From: Anabaena lutea FACHB-196 | Lineage (GTDB): Bacteria > Cyanobacteriota > Cyanobacteriia > Cyanobacteriales > Nostocaceae | Reading direction: 5' to 3' | NCBI RefSeq assembly: GCF_014698305.1 | Contig: NZ_JACJST010000002.1 | Span: 310,001 to 374,000 of the forward strand | DNA: 64,000 nucleotides | Shown: one piece after another, positions 1 through 9,683 of the stretch | Layout: the number at the start of each line of letters is the position of its first letter | Numbering within the stretch: position 1 is the first letter of the stretch | Translations under genes and position numbers: made by a program | Notes under the pieces: generated by a model | What the model saw: the letters and a program-made list of their open reading frames with translations, nothing else | The model's database searches: none | Told to the model about the DNA's origin: nothing

Positions 1-1
1 T

Positions 2-781
2 GCTTTGGGTACATCTATTGGTAGCTTTATCAATGTTGTGGTTTATCGCCTACCTTCTGGATTATCAGTGCTTTGGCCGCCTTCTCGTTGTCCTCAATGC
101 TTAAATAGACTCAAAGCTCACGATAATGTACCGGTGTTTGGCTGGTTGTGGTTAAAAGGACGATGCCGTTATTGTCAAAGCAAGATTTCTCTCCGTTATC
201 CTGTGGTAGAAGCATTAACAGGCATAATATTTTTGATAACATTTTGGGTTTTTCAATTTTCGATTTGGACAATAGGTTATTGGGCTTTTTGCAGTTGGTT
301 ATTAGCCTTATCCCTGATAGATTTAGATACGATGACTTTGCCAAATCCACTTACTCAGTCAGGCTTGATTTTGGGAATAGTGTTTCAAATGGCTGTTGGT
401 TTGTTATCAGAAGCTAACTGGGTGGGAATGGTAAATCACTTGATAGCAGCCATAGCTGGTGCTGTGATTGGCTTATGGCTATTTGATGGCATTTCAATCT
501 TGGGTTCTCTAGCTTTTGGAAAAGCTGTCATGGGTGCGGGTGATGGTAAATTAGCTGCCATGATGGGAGCTTGGTTGGGTTGGAGATATTTACTAATAGC
601 TAGTTTCACGGCCTGCACCTTAGGAGTATTGATAGGTGGAGGAGCAATTATGCTGTCACGTCATAAAATGGGACAAAAGATGCCTTTTGGGCCTTTCTTA
701 GCTTTAGGTGCTGTTATGACTGTGTTTAGCGGCCAAGGGATTTTGTCTAACTATCTGCGATTATTTGTTCATATATCTTGA
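2..781 (+). CDS. pilD: Prepilin peptidase / N-methyltransferase, 3' part (5' end outside window)
   Basis: Type IV prepilin leader peptidase, an inner-membrane aspartic protease that cleaves and methylates pilins. The frame is open to the left edge and begins mid-motif (GTSIGSFINVVVYRLP), so the true start lies upstream; a TTG at 5 is only a formal start. A cytoplasmic zinc-binding block with two CxxC pairs (CPQC and CRYC) follows. The two catalytic aspartate motifs are visible: LIDLDTMTLP and GAGDGKLAAMMGAWLG. About six hydrophobic segments make up the rest. Family assignment is firm; only the N-terminal few residues are missing. Confidence 0.9.
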   Translation, partial: ALGTSIGSFINVVVYRLPSGLSVLWPPSRCPQCLNRLKAHDNVPVFGWLWLKGRCRYCQSKISLRYPVVEALTGIIFLITFWVFQFSIWTIGYWAFCSWLLALSLIDLDTMTLPNPLTQSGLILGIVFQMAVGLLSEANWVGMVNHLIAAIAGAVIGLWLFDGISILGSLAFGKAVMGAGDGKLAAMMGAWLGWRYLLIASFTACTLGVLIGGGAIMLSRHKMGQKMPFGPFLALGAVMTVFSGQGILSNYLRLFVHIS

Positions 782-1349
782 AATATAGGAAACAAACTTA
801 AAATTCAAAATTCAAAATTCAAAATTCAAAGGTGTTTTTTTCTGATTACTTACCTATAGCAGTTCTAAAAGATTCATAAACACTTCTGTTAATAGTTCCC
901 TGTTACCTTCCCTCACCATAGGATTTCTATATTAACCCATGACCAGATAGATCATCAGAAACCTATATCGCCCATGACTGTCACCTTCATTACCCACTTG
1001 ACACGTGATATTTTGGTACAATTAACCTGTGACTTGCATTAACCTCAAATAACAAGATGCAGTTGGCAAATAAAAACTAAGCTGACATAAGTTAAGTATT
1101 CTATTACAGCAGGAACAGACTGGTATTGTCATCATTATTTTTGTTAAGTTTGCAACCAAAAAACGCTGACATCAGGTCTAAATTGCTGAGAATCTTAATT
1201 GGATGATTTAGTTAAGCCGAAAAAATCATCAATCTAAAATCTACAATCTACAAATTTTCAATACCCACTCTACCGGTGGGAATGGTCAATTCAAATCAAA
1301 ATAGAATGACCTGTTTTTGACCTCGATACCTACTTACATTAAGATAAAA
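782..1349. other. Intergenic region with short AT-rich direct repeats
   Basis: No gene is seen between the peptidase and accD. At about 798-830 there are tandem copies of a unit close to AATTCAAA. The remainder is AT-rich and probably carries the accD promoter; no clear motif was identified. Confidence 0.5.
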
Positions 1350-2300
1350 ATGGCGAACAACGAAGAATCACGCGGTTTAAAGTCTCTATTTGATTGGTTT
1401 GCTAATCGCCGTAAACCTGGCTCTAGCAGCCTAGAACGCCAAGAACGAGAAATTGCGGATGGGCTGTGGCATAAATGCCCTAAATGTGGTGTTTTAACTT
1501 ATGCCAAAGACTTAAAAGCCAATCAAATGGTCTGTGTTGAATGTGGTCATCATAATCGGGTGGATAGCGATGAACGTATCCGTCAATTGATAGATGCAAA
1601 TACATGGAAACCACTAGATGAGCATTTACGCCCCACTGATCCTTTACAATTTAAAGATCGTAAACCCTATAGCGATCGCTTGCGGGAAACTCAAGACAAA
1701 ATCGGTTTAATAGACGCAGTCAAAACCGGCTTAGGTCAAATCAACGGTTTACCAATCGCTTTGGGAGTTATGGACTTCCGGTTTATGGGTGGTAGTATGG
1801 GTTCCGTTGTCGGGGAAAAGCTCACCCGCTTAATCGAACAAGCCACTCAACGTCGTTATCCTGTTGTTATCGTCTGTACTTCGGGCGGTGCGAGAATGCA
1901 AGAAGGAATGCTTTCCTTAATGCAAATGGCGAAAATTTCCGCAGCATTACAACGCCATCAAGATGCCCGCTTATTATACATTCCCATTTTAGCAAATCCC
2001 ACTACAGGCGGCGTTACAGCTAGTTTTGCCATGTTAGGTGATCTGATTATCGCCGAACCAAAAGCCACTATTGGTTTTGCGGGAAGACGAGTAATTGAGC
2101 AAACCTTACGGGAAAAACTACCCGAAGATTTCCAAACTGCTGAAGATTTGCTCAAGCATGGTTTTGTTGATGAAATCGTTCCCCGTACTCAGTTAAAAAA
2201 TACATTGGCACAGCTAATTGCTTTGCACCAACCTCTACCAACTGCACCCAACATGGTTTTGTGGGAAAGCATGAGTTTGAGTTCTACCAGTGTCGAGTAG
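1350..2300 (+). CDS. accD: Acetyl-CoA carboxylase carboxyltransferase subunit beta
   Basis: Beta subunit of the carboxyltransferase of acetyl-CoA carboxylase; with AccA it moves the carboxyl group from carboxybiotin to acetyl-CoA to give malonyl-CoA. An N-terminal zinc ribbon is visible (CPKC then CVEC, 15 residues apart). The crotonase-like core carries [34 protein letters not shown] and [17 protein letters not shown] chose the ATG at 1350 ([11 protein letters not shown]), which matches the usual cyanobacterial N-terminus; an in-frame TTG at 1317 would add 11 atypical residues. Malonyl-CoA is also the extender unit needed by the glycolipid synthase in this window, but the distance argues against a dedicated link. 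Confidence 0.96.
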   Translation: MANNEESRGLKSLFDWFANRRKPGSSSLERQEREIADGLWHKCPKCGVLTYAKDLKANQMVCVECGHHNRVDSDERIRQLIDANTWKPLDEHLRPTDPLQFKDRKPYSDRLRETQDKIGLIDAVKTGLGQINGLPIALGVMDFRFMGGSMGSVVGEKLTRLIEQATQRRYPVVIVCTSGGARMQEGMLSLMQMAKISAALQRHQDARLLYIPILANPTTGGVTASFAMLGDLIIAEPKATIGFAGRRVIEQTLREKLPEDFQTAEDLLKHGFVDEIVPRTQLKNTLAQLIALHQPLPTAPNMVLWESMSLSSTSVE

Positions 2301-2304
2301 GGAA

Positions 2305-2415
2305 AAGAGGAGATGGGGAGATGGGGAAGAAGAGGACGCGGTGACGCGGTGACGCGGAGATGGGGAGATGGGGAGAAATAATATCTACTGCACCCTGCAC
2401 CCTGCCCCCTGCCTA
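2305..2415. repeat. Short tandem repeats downstream of accD
   Basis: Repeated GGAGATGGG units, then GACGCGGT repeated, then GCACCCTGC-type units. This is a compound of the short tandem repeats typical of Nostocales intergenic DNA. A similar GGAGATGGGGAG tract lies near 31,000-31,035. Confidence 0.7.
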
Positions 2416-2416
2416 T

Positions 2417-3880
2417 TTATTCCCTGTTCCCTGTTAAGAGTTCCCTGTTCCCTGTAACCTGTTCTTTAACGAAAATCAGCGGGATAAGTGCTGCAAGTCG
2501 GCAAATACTAGAGAGGGCAAAAAGACCTAATAAACCGCCAAAGTGGGGAGATTGGGCGATAAAACCGCCAATGGTTGTGCCTAAAGCACCAGTTACTCCA
2601 GCAATAGCAGCTGCGATCGCAAAATAGATTGATTGATTTCTGACTGGAGTAATGCCAATTTGCATATTGTTGTTACATAAATCCACCGCTGCTCCACTAC
2701 CACCGATAAAAATATATAACAGTGGTAGCCACAGCCAGACATCTAAATTACTCTTGCCAATTCCAAACCATAGCAAAGGCGTAACAGCAACAACCATCCC
2801 TACAAATATCAAAATTGGGCGATTTCCCACTTTATCTGCTAACTTACCCCACAGCACAACCATGAGCAGATTTGCCCCGGCTTGCAGACTGCTATAAACT
2901 GTCACCCAACCTACATCTATATTCAAAGTTTCTAGTAGATAGAGGTTAACAAAAGGGGCGCAAAGATTAAAAGCCAGCATCCATAAACTGAAATACAGTA
3001 TAAAAATCCAAAAATTAGAATTTTTACCGATATTGTAGGGGTTGAGCATCGCTAAACCCTTACCCGTTTGTTTTTGAGGAATTGATACCGTATCAGTTAT
3101 TTCGCCCAATTCATTTTTAATGTTAGAAGAATCAACTATATGAGTGTTTTGTAATTGGGGATTAACATCAATTTTGAAATACTGACATCCTAAACTAATC
3201 AATCCAAACAAAATCCCTACAAACAAAACTACCCCATAACCTTGGAGAGTTCCCCCATACCAATGCGATACAGCAAACCCAGCTAAAGGTACACACAACA
3301 AATTAGTCAAACTGGTAGCACTATTGCGGATGCCAAAATACCTTCCACGCAACCGTCGGGGAGCAATTATTGCTAACCAACTCATCCAAGATGCACTTCC
3401 CAGCCCACCTGAGAGATGACTAAAAAAGACGATTAACAGAGTTAATATAACCAACTGCTGCGAATTTACGACTCCCCAACCCGCACCAATAATACCAATT
3501 ACCAGAATTAGCCACAATAGCCGAGAAGTCCCATAAACAAGCATGGAATACTGAAAGCGGCTAGTAGTCCGTTCTGAAATATAAGCACCCAACGGCTGAA
3601 TCAGATTCACCAACATGGGAATGGAGGAAAGCATCCCAAAAATCACTGGACTAGCATCCAACTCCACCAAAAAGTTACTAAGTAAAATACCTCCAGTAGT
3701 AATAGAAAAAATTGTTGCAAAAATAGCATCTAAAGTAGATGCTTTTAAACTAGTACGAATAGCATTCTTAGGAAAACGAAAGCTAGATGGAGATTGAGAA
3801 GATAAGACTGTTGTTAATGAATCAATCTGAGCAATTTCTAGGTTTAAAGATGCAACCGTTTCAATTGGAACAGAATCCAT
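2417..3880 (-). CDS. MFS transporter
   Basis: Major facilitator superfamily membrane protein of 487 residues with about 12 hydrophobic segments after a 45-residue cytoplasmic N-terminus. The central loop (about residues 240-285) is hydrophilic, as usual between the two six-helix halves. A conserved WGKLADKVGNRP motif matches the MFS loop signature. The substrate cannot be told from sequence. The extreme C-terminus (EQVTGNRELLTGNRE) is encoded by a GTTCCCTGTT-type dispersed repeat, so the real protein may have been extended by repeat insertion. Start ATG at 3880. Confidence 0.85.
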   Translation of the reverse strand: MDSVPIETVASLNLEIAQIDSLTTVLSSQSPSSFRFPKNAIRTSLKASTLDAIFATIFSITTGGILLSNFLVELDASPVIFGMLSSIPMLVNLIQPLGAYISERTTSRFQYSMLVYGTSRLLWLILVIGIIGAGWGVVNSQQLVILTLLIVFFSHLSGGLGSASWMSWLAIIAPRRLRGRYFGIRNSATSLTNLLCVPLAGFAVSHWYGGTLQGYGVVLFVGILFGLISLGCQYFKIDVNPQLQNTHIVDSSNIKNELGEITDTVSIPQKQTGKGLAMLNPYNIGKNSNFWIFILYFSLWMLAFNLCAPFVNLYLLETLNIDVGWVTVYSSLQAGANLLMVVLWGKLADKVGNRPILIFVGMVVAVTPLLWFGIGKSNLDVWLWLPLLYIFIGGSGAAVDLCNNNMQIGITPVRNQSIYFAIAAAIAGVTGALGTTIGGFIAQSPHFGGLLGLFALSSICRLAALIPLIFVKEQVTGNRELLTGNRE

Positions 3881-4037
3881 AAATAATCGTCTATCAGTGA
3901 CGAAATTAGCAAAATTTCAGTTCATCATAATTGTTTGTTATTCTATCTACCATTTCTCAACAAAACTTTATCTTACTTAAATATCTATCCCTAGTTACAG
4001 AATGTATAAGTAAGGTGAGAGAGATTTTTACTTATTT

Positions 4038-5282
4038 GTGAACAAAAGCAAGTGTTTATATTTTTGGGGTTGGGTAATAGCTGTGAATATCATCATTATT
4101 AGCTGCCACAGTTTACCATCCAGTACATCATCAGTCACCATTAAACTCAGTGGTTGGGGAGGTTCTCCTGTAGAACAAAAACTTCTCAAACAGGTATTAA
4201 AAGACTTTGAAGCAAAACATCCAACTATCAAAGTTAAATATGAGGTAATTTCTGATCAATATATGGATGTAATTAAAACCCGCTTAATTGGAGAAGCAGC
4301 ACCTGATGTATTTTATCTTGATGCGTTAGAAGCACCTTTTTTAATGAGTCAGAATGTTTTAGAACCTCTCGATACTTACATCCAACCAGAATTTGATTTA
4401 GCAGATTTTGAAGACAATTTACTTAATAGCTTTAAATACCAAAACCATATTTATGGATTTCCTAAAGACTATTCTACTTTAGGTTTATTTTATAACAAAA
4501 AAGCCTTTAGTAACGCAGGTTTAAACAGTCACCCAACTACTTGGGATGAATTACGCCGCTATTCTCAAAAATTAACAGGTAAACTTAATCAATACGGCTT
4601 TGGCGAAAGTCCAGAATTGGCACGTCAGGTTTATAAAATTATAGCTTATGGTGGTAAAATAGTTGATAAAAATGGTTATGCCGCTTTTGCTAGTGAAGCA
4701 GGTTTACAAGGTTTAAATTTGGTGATTGACCAATATCAAAAAGACAGAACCTCAGCCCTTAAATCCGATGTTGGTGCTAGTTCTGGTAGTGATATGTTTG
4801 GTCAAGGTAAAGTATCAATGGTAATTGAAGGGAACTGGGCAATTCCTTATCTTCAAGAAACCTTCCCGCAGATAGATTTTGCAACAGCAGAAGTTCCCAA
4901 AATTAATAATAAAAAAGGCACAATGGTTTATACTGTTGCCTATGTAATGAATAAACAAACAAAACATAAAAAAGCAGCTTGGGAATTAATTTCTTATCTC
5001 ACCGGTAAACAAGGAATGGAAAAGTGGACAGGTACAGGTTTCGCTTTACCAACTCGTAAATCTGTAGCTGAGAAATTAGGTTATGATAAAGATCCTTTAA
5101 GGGCTGCTTTAGTAGCGGGTGTTGATTACGCTACTCCTTTGCAAGTGGGGAAATATCCAGCAGCAATTGTGAATAATTTTGATAATCAGTTTATTAGTGC
5201 TTTGTTGGGGGAACAGCCATTAAATCAGGCGATGTTAAAGGCGCAGAATAACGCTAATCAGCAGATTAAAATGATGGAATAG
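4038..5282 (+). CDS. Carbohydrate ABC transporter, extracellular binding lipoprotein
   Basis: Family 1 solute-binding protein of 414 residues. The N-terminus has a hydrophobic stretch ending in a lipobox-like IIIISC, so the protein is probably lipid-anchored at the periplasmic face. Recognisable family features are LSGWGGSPVEQKLLKQVLKDFEAKHP, APDVFYLDA, YGFPKDYSTLGLFYNKKAF and MVIEGNWAIPYL. The start is GTG at 4038. The two permeases that would complete the importer lie at 6413-8154 on the same strand, separated by an opposite-strand gene. No ATPase subunit is present; such importers often share a distant MsmK/MalK-type ATPase. The sugar is unknown. Confidence 0.88.
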   Translation: MNKSKCLYFWGWVIAVNIIIISCHSLPSSTSSVTIKLSGWGGSPVEQKLLKQVLKDFEAKHPTIKVKYEVISDQYMDVIKTRLIGEAAPDVFYLDALEAPFLMSQNVLEPLDTYIQPEFDLADFEDNLLNSFKYQNHIYGFPKDYSTLGLFYNKKAFSNAGLNSHPTTWDELRRYSQKLTGKLNQYGFGESPELARQVYKIIAYGGKIVDKNGYAAFASEAGLQGLNLVIDQYQKDRTSALKSDVGASSGSDMFGQGKVSMVIEGNWAIPYLQETFPQIDFATAEVPKINNKKGTMVYTVAYVMNKQTKHKKAAWELISYLTGKQGMEKWTGTGFALPTRKSVAEKLGYDKDPLRAALVAGVDYATPLQVGKYPAAIVNNFDNQFISALLGEQPLNQAMLKAQNNANQQIKMME

Positions 5283-5345
5283 TAGGTTGGGTTGTTCGCG
5301 TTAGCGTTGCGGAGCAATGGAAGGAAACCCAACATTTTGAAGAAC

Positions 5346-6083
5346 TCAATCTTTAAAATTCTCACGCTTAATAAGCTTAGGCTTAGAAATCGGTTTAGAG
5401 ATTTCAACATTTTTCGAGAGAATCTTCAAATCTTCAACTGCTTCAGCAATTACCTGCACTTGCATTGGTGTTAAGCAATCAGTAGAATTAACTATCATTT
5501 GTAGCAGTGCGGGTATACCTTGCAAAACTGGAACTGAGCAATCAGTCACTCCCAACCATTTAGCTACAGGAAAAATTACAGGAGCCTTAACTACTCCATT
5601 CGGTAAATTAGGAATCAAAGAATTAACCCACTGACTAAACATTCTTTGATGGTAGATACTTTGAGAAGTTGGACTATCTGATATTGGTTCCCAGTTGTTT
5701 CCCTCTCGTCGTTTCCATTTATCTTTATAAGCAGTAAATGAACCTTTCCAAGTTTTTACCTCTACTAAGAAAATACCACCTGCACCAATAATTAAAAGGT
5801 CGATTTCTGTTAAAGTATTTACATTAGAGGTAGGTATTAAAGCGTTATTAAACATTACCCAACTATCAGGTAATGATTTCAGCAGCAGTGAAACACTCCA
5901 TTCTCCCGCATTACCTTTCAATTGGTTTTGAAATTGTTTAATTTCAAATACTGCTGCACCCAATGAACCCAAAAAGCCATTACCTAATAATTCTTGAACT
6001 TCTTGATGTTTGACCGATTTTTTTCCGTCTACTTGTTGTTGGAATTTTTCCCGCAGTACCGGTGATTGTTTAAGGGTTCGCAT
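5346..6083 (-). CDS. NERD (nuclease-related) domain protein
   Basis: A 245-residue protein with a NERD domain at about residues 50-170. It shows NQLKGNAGEWSVSLLLKSL, then EIDLLIIGAGGIFLVEVKTWKG, the D...EVK arrangement of the restriction-endonuclease-like fold. NERD proteins are inferred to act on DNA but most are uncharacterised. It has no signal peptide. It sits on the minus strand between the binding protein and permeases of a sugar importer, so it has probably inserted there. The N-terminal 50 and C-terminal 70 residues have no recognisable domain. Confidence 0.8.
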   Translation of the reverse strand: MRTLKQSPVLREKFQQQVDGKKSVKHQEVQELLGNGFLGSLGAAVFEIKQFQNQLKGNAGEWSVSLLLKSLPDSWVMFNNALIPTSNVNTLTEIDLLIIGAGGIFLVEVKTWKGSFTAYKDKWKRREGNNWEPISDSPTSQSIYHQRMFSQWVNSLIPNLPNGVVKAPVIFPVAKWLGVTDCSVPVLQGIPALLQMIVNSTDCLTPMQVQVIAEAVEDLKILSKNVEISKPISKPKLIKRENFKD

Positions 6084-6412
6084 AAAATTTAATTCTCTGT
6101 ATTTTGGTTGAATTCTTGTATAGTTGAATAGCTAAAATATCTTCCGAAGGTAAATTTATATTCATATTGGATTTAAAAGCAACTTATATAATCATAATAA
6201 AACAGTATTAATAATTACGCAACTAAGATGAAACTAGACATAATACGGATTTTCTCTCGTTCTCTCGTTCTACCTGGGAATGCAATTTAGAAGGCTCTGC
6301 CTTCTGTTATTATGTAAAGATACCTAAGACGACTTTTGAACAAGAGGTAGAACCTCGCGGAAGGCATTCCCAGTCAGAGACTGGGAACGAGATAAATTAT
6401 CGAGGTTTATTT
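6084..6412. repeat. Intergenic region with GGGAATGC/GCATTCCC repeat element
   Basis: Between the divergent NERD and permease genes. From about 6249 to 6392 there is a repeat-rich block with CTCTCGTTCT tandem units, CCTGGGAATGC, AAGGCATTCCC and CAGTCAGAGACTGGGAACG, a dispersed repeat type common in Nostoc genomes. The permease promoter should lie in or near it; no clear motif was identified. Confidence 0.5.
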
Positions 6413-7321
6413 GTGTTTCCCATCAACAGACAACGCAGAAACCCACGCTGGAAAATTACAGAAAACCTAACAGGGTATCTTTTTATGATGCCTACAATTC
6501 TCGTTTTAGGCACTTTTGTAATTTTGCCAATTCTCTACGCTGTCTTTCTTTCCCTCCACAAAGTTCTACTTTTAGGCGGTATTGATGATAAATTTATTGG
6601 CTTTCGCAATTTCAGCAGATTAGTAGAAGATGAACAGGTTTGGATTGCTTTAAAAAACACCGCAGAATATGTTGCTATTGTTGTCCCCAGTCAAACTATT
6701 TTAGCTTTAATTTTAGCTGTAACTTTAAATTCTGGTATTCGTGGTAAAAGCTGGTGGCGTATCCTTTATTTTTTACCCACAGTCACATCTTCTGCGGTGC
6801 TAACACTTATCTTCATATGGATTTATAACACCGATGGATTACTAAATGATTTTCTCGCTTTTGTCGGTCTACCTAAATATAATTGGCTAGGAGATCCAGG
6901 AGTTGCACTCAAAGGCATTATGATCATGAATATTTGGTCAACAGCACCTTTTTATATGGTGATTTATTTAGCAGCTTTACAAGATATCCCCCAAACACTT
7001 TATGAAGCAGCAGAATTAGATGGTGCGAATTGGTGGGAAAGGTTTGTTTATATTACTCTTCCCTGGCTGCAACCTGTAACTTTTTTTGTGGTGACAGTGG
7101 GGATAATTGGCACTTTTCAATTATTTGATCAATCTTACATTTTCTCTGGTGGAACTGGTGGACCGAATAACGCTACATTGACAGTCGTATTGCTAATTTA
7201 TCAAGCTGTATTTAGAAATTTACAATTAGGATATGCATCTGCGATCGCATTTTTACTCGCAGCAGTCATCATTATCATCACTGTGATTCAGCGGAGAGTC
7301 TTTGGAGGTGAAAAAATTTGA
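6413..7321 (+). CDS. Carbohydrate ABC transporter permease (MalF-like)
   Basis: Inner-membrane permease of 302 residues with six predicted membrane helices. The EAA loop, which contacts the ATPase, is visible as YEAAELDGANWWERFVYITLPWL (about residues 200-222). It starts at GTG 6413 and overlaps the second permease by four bases, so the two are translationally coupled. It works with the binding protein at 4038-5282 as a family 1 sugar importer; the substrate is unknown. Confidence 0.9.
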   Translation: MFPINRQRRNPRWKITENLTGYLFMMPTILVLGTFVILPILYAVFLSLHKVLLLGGIDDKFIGFRNFSRLVEDEQVWIALKNTAEYVAIVVPSQTILALILAVTLNSGIRGKSWWRILYFLPTVTSSAVLTLIFIWIYNTDGLLNDFLAFVGLPKYNWLGDPGVALKGIMIMNIWSTAPFYMVIYLAALQDIPQTLYEAAELDGANWWERFVYITLPWLQPVTFFVVTVGIIGTFQLFDQSYIFSGGTGGPNNATLTVVLLIYQAVFRNLQLGYASAIAFLLAAVIIIITVIQRRVFGGEKI

Positions 7322-8154
7322 CTCATATCTCTCGCTTTCCCTATCTCAAAGTTCTTTTATACCTCTTTTTGACAATTTATGGTCTAATTACCCTGATTCC
7401 TTTCCTGTGGGCGCTTTCAGCATCATTTAAGCCGCTGTCAGAAATTATCAGCGGTGAGCCAAATTTCATCCCCCAAAATTTTACTATTGATAACTACAAA
7501 CAAATCTTTTTCCAAGAACCGCTATTTGGGCGCTGGTTATTTAATAGTATAGCGATCGCACTCAGTGTCACAGTTTTAAACTTACTCTTAAATTCAATGG
7601 CTGGTTACGCCTTAGCCAGACTACGCTTTGTCGGTAAACGTTTTTGGTTCTTCCTGATTTTAGCTGTACTAGCAGTACCCGCACAGATTACCCTAATTCC
7701 TACATTCTTGATTTTAAAAGCCTTGGGTTGGCTCAATTCTTACCAAGGTATGATTGTACCCAGCATGGTAAACGCCACCTTTATCTTCATGATGCGGCAG
7801 TTTTTTGTTAATTTTCCTCAAGAATTAGAAGAAGCAGGGCAACTTGATGGTTTAAACACCTGGGAAATTTTCCGAGATATTGTTTTACCCTTAGCAAAAC
7901 CGGCACTAGCAGCACAAGCTGTGTTTGTGTTTATGGGCAGTTGGAACAATTTTATACTACCTCTAGTAATCTTATTTGACCCAGAAATGTTTACCCTACC
8001 TCTAGGGTTGAACACCTTTAAAGGACAATACATCAGCTATTGGAACTACATCATGGCCGCTTCTATGGTTTTTACCCTTCCAGCTTTAGGTATTTACGCC
8101 TTTTTCAACCGCTATTTTATTCAAAGTGTTACCTTTACAGGCGGAAAAGGTTAG
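7318..8154 (+). CDS. Carbohydrate ABC transporter permease (MalG-like)
   Basis: Second permease of the same importer, 278 residues and six membrane helices. The EAA loop reads EEAGQLDGLNTWEIFRDIVLPLAKPAL, and the typical MalG C-terminus (YFIQSVTFTGGKG) is present. The start is TTG at 7318, overlapping the stop of the upstream permease (TTGA). No nucleotide-binding subunit follows; the next gene on this strand is psbV. Confidence 0.9.
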   Translation: MTHISRFPYLKVLLYLFLTIYGLITLIPFLWALSASFKPLSEIISGEPNFIPQNFTIDNYKQIFFQEPLFGRWLFNSIAIALSVTVLNLLLNSMAGYALARLRFVGKRFWFFLILAVLAVPAQITLIPTFLILKALGWLNSYQGMIVPSMVNATFIFMMRQFFVNFPQELEEAGQLDGLNTWEIFRDIVLPLAKPALAAQAVFVFMGSWNNFILPLVILFDPEMFTLPLGLNTFKGQYISYWNYIMAASMVFTLPALGIYAFFNRYFIQSVTFTGGKG

Positions 8155-8701
8155 GTATTGATAATTGTTAATTCTTAATTAGACATAGAGTCAAAAAGAA
8201 TGTAAAGGTGAGAATCCTTACCCAAGGAAGGTTTTTTCCAGACTTCTGGATGACGCATATTTAATTTTTACCAGTTGTCTAGCTCTTAATTCTCTCCAAC
8301 TCCCCAACTCCCCCAATCTGAGTCCACCATATTTTGGCTGATAAATTGGACTCCTTACATGATATTGGTATTAGAGCGACTCAATCTCTATCTAAATAAA
8401 AAGCGTTATGGGTTTTGCAAACCTGTGGAGTGCAGAGATAGCGAAATACCACGGAAACACTGTGGACAAGCAGTTTTCTCTGTTCAACTCAGTCTTAATT
8501 GCCTATAAACACCAGAAAACCCGTTTGGCGTTAGAGGATGTAAAGGCAATTATATGCCAAATATTTTCGGCAATCCACTCAGCTGCTAAGTGGGTGATAA
8601 TTGCTACTAGCAAAGAAAATTTAAAAGTCAGCAAGTAGCAATATGGAGATTGAGCATCGTTATCTTAGCTGTGTTGAGCATCAAAATCTTTAAGGGGAAA
8701 T
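8155..8701. other. Intergenic region upstream of psbV
   Basis: About 550 bases without a convincing gene. A 76-codon open frame at 8408-8638 has no recognisable family and poor protein character, so I do not call it. AGGGG at 8693-8697 is a good ribosome-binding site for psbV. Confidence 0.45.
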
Positions 8702-9190
8702 ATGTTTAGAACAATAATTGGTTTTCTAACTACCGTTTTGCTGACCTTTCAGCTATTTGTCGGTAGTGCAACAGCAGTGGAATTGGATAAAGCCACTCGA
8801 ACGGTTACGTTGAATGAGCAGGGTGATACTGTTGTGATCAGTGTGAAACAACTGTCAAAAGGTAAGAAATTATTTAATGACACTTGCGCTCAATGTCATG
8901 CTGGAGGTGTAACCAAGACTAACCAAAACGTGGGACTAGAACCCGAAGCTTTGGCTGGAGCTACACCCAAGCGTAACAATATTGAAGGGTTGGTGGACTA
9001 CATGAAAAATCCTACAACTTACGACGGTGAAGAAGAGATTTCTGAAATACATCCCAGCCTCAAGAGTGCGGATATCTTTACAGAAATGAGAAATTTGACC
9101 GATGATGACTTAAGTGCGATCGCAGGTCACATTCTCGTACAACCAAAAGTTGTTGGTACTAAATGGGGTGGCGGTAAGATTTATTACTAA
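8702..9190 (+). CDS. psbV: Photosystem II extrinsic protein, cytochrome c-550
   Basis: Lumenal extrinsic subunit of photosystem II that stabilises the oxygen-evolving cluster. The 162-residue precursor has a signal peptide of about 25 residues ending SATA before VELDKATR. The heme site CAQCH is at residues 62-66, and the second axial ligand is His117 (mature His92) in EIHPSL. The C-terminus (KWGGGKIYY) matches the family. It is complete and has no oddities. The gene is followed, after about 490 bases, by plastocyanin and then by cytochrome c6. Confidence 0.97.
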   Translation: MFRTIIGFLTTVLLTFQLFVGSATAVELDKATRTVTLNEQGDTVVISVKQLSKGKKLFNDTCAQCHAGGVTKTNQNVGLEPEALAGATPKRNNIEGLVDYMKNPTTYDGEEEISEIHPSLKSADIFTEMRNLTDDDLSAIAGHILVQPKVVGTKWGGGKIYY

Positions 9191-9683
9191 ACCTCTGCTA
9201 GCTAGCCTCGTTTAATAAAACCTGAGTTCCGATTCCTCATACCTGAGAGCTTCACGAAGAGACGCGGGGACATGGGGACACGGGGACAGAAATTAGACTC
9301 CGATTGTAACCCCGCCCAATTTCAAGTGTCTAAATAGAAAATTCAGACGGAGTTTCAGACCCCTGGAACTTTCTTTACAGACACGGGGCTTGAGACGCTC
9401 CGCGTCATCTTCGATGAAAGCACAATTTTCAACCTTAGTTAAGTATTGCTGCTGATTTTGCTTTGCTCTCTGGAATCAGGACAAGGTAGGGGGTTCTTTC
9501 CTCTGCCCCCTGCCCTCTTGACTGCTGGCAATCTAGGAATAATATTTACTCTTTGCCTAATTTGTTGTGCTTGATAGTCGGCAATTATTGAAAAAAAATT
9601 TATCTATGACAGATTGTCATATTTGGCGTTAATTGTATTTAAAATGAGAACAGGAAAATAAAACTATATCTCAGGAGAGAGCC
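9191..9683. other. psbV-petE intergenic region with short repeats
   Basis: Contains GGGGACATGGGGACACGGGGACA-like tandem units near 9267-9290 and a CCCCTGCC tract near 9508. No gene is seen. The plastocyanin ribosome-binding site (AGGAGAG, 9672-9678) lies at the right end. Confidence 0.5.

Noticed and set aside
2305-2415. Possible CRISPR-like array of short tandem units
   Set aside because: Units are adjacent and lack spacers of regular length; this is a simple tandem repeat. No CRISPR array was seen anywhere in the window.
8408-8638. 76-codon open frame upstream of psbV
   Set aside because: No family resemblance, no good ribosome-binding site, and composition not typical of neighbouring proteins.
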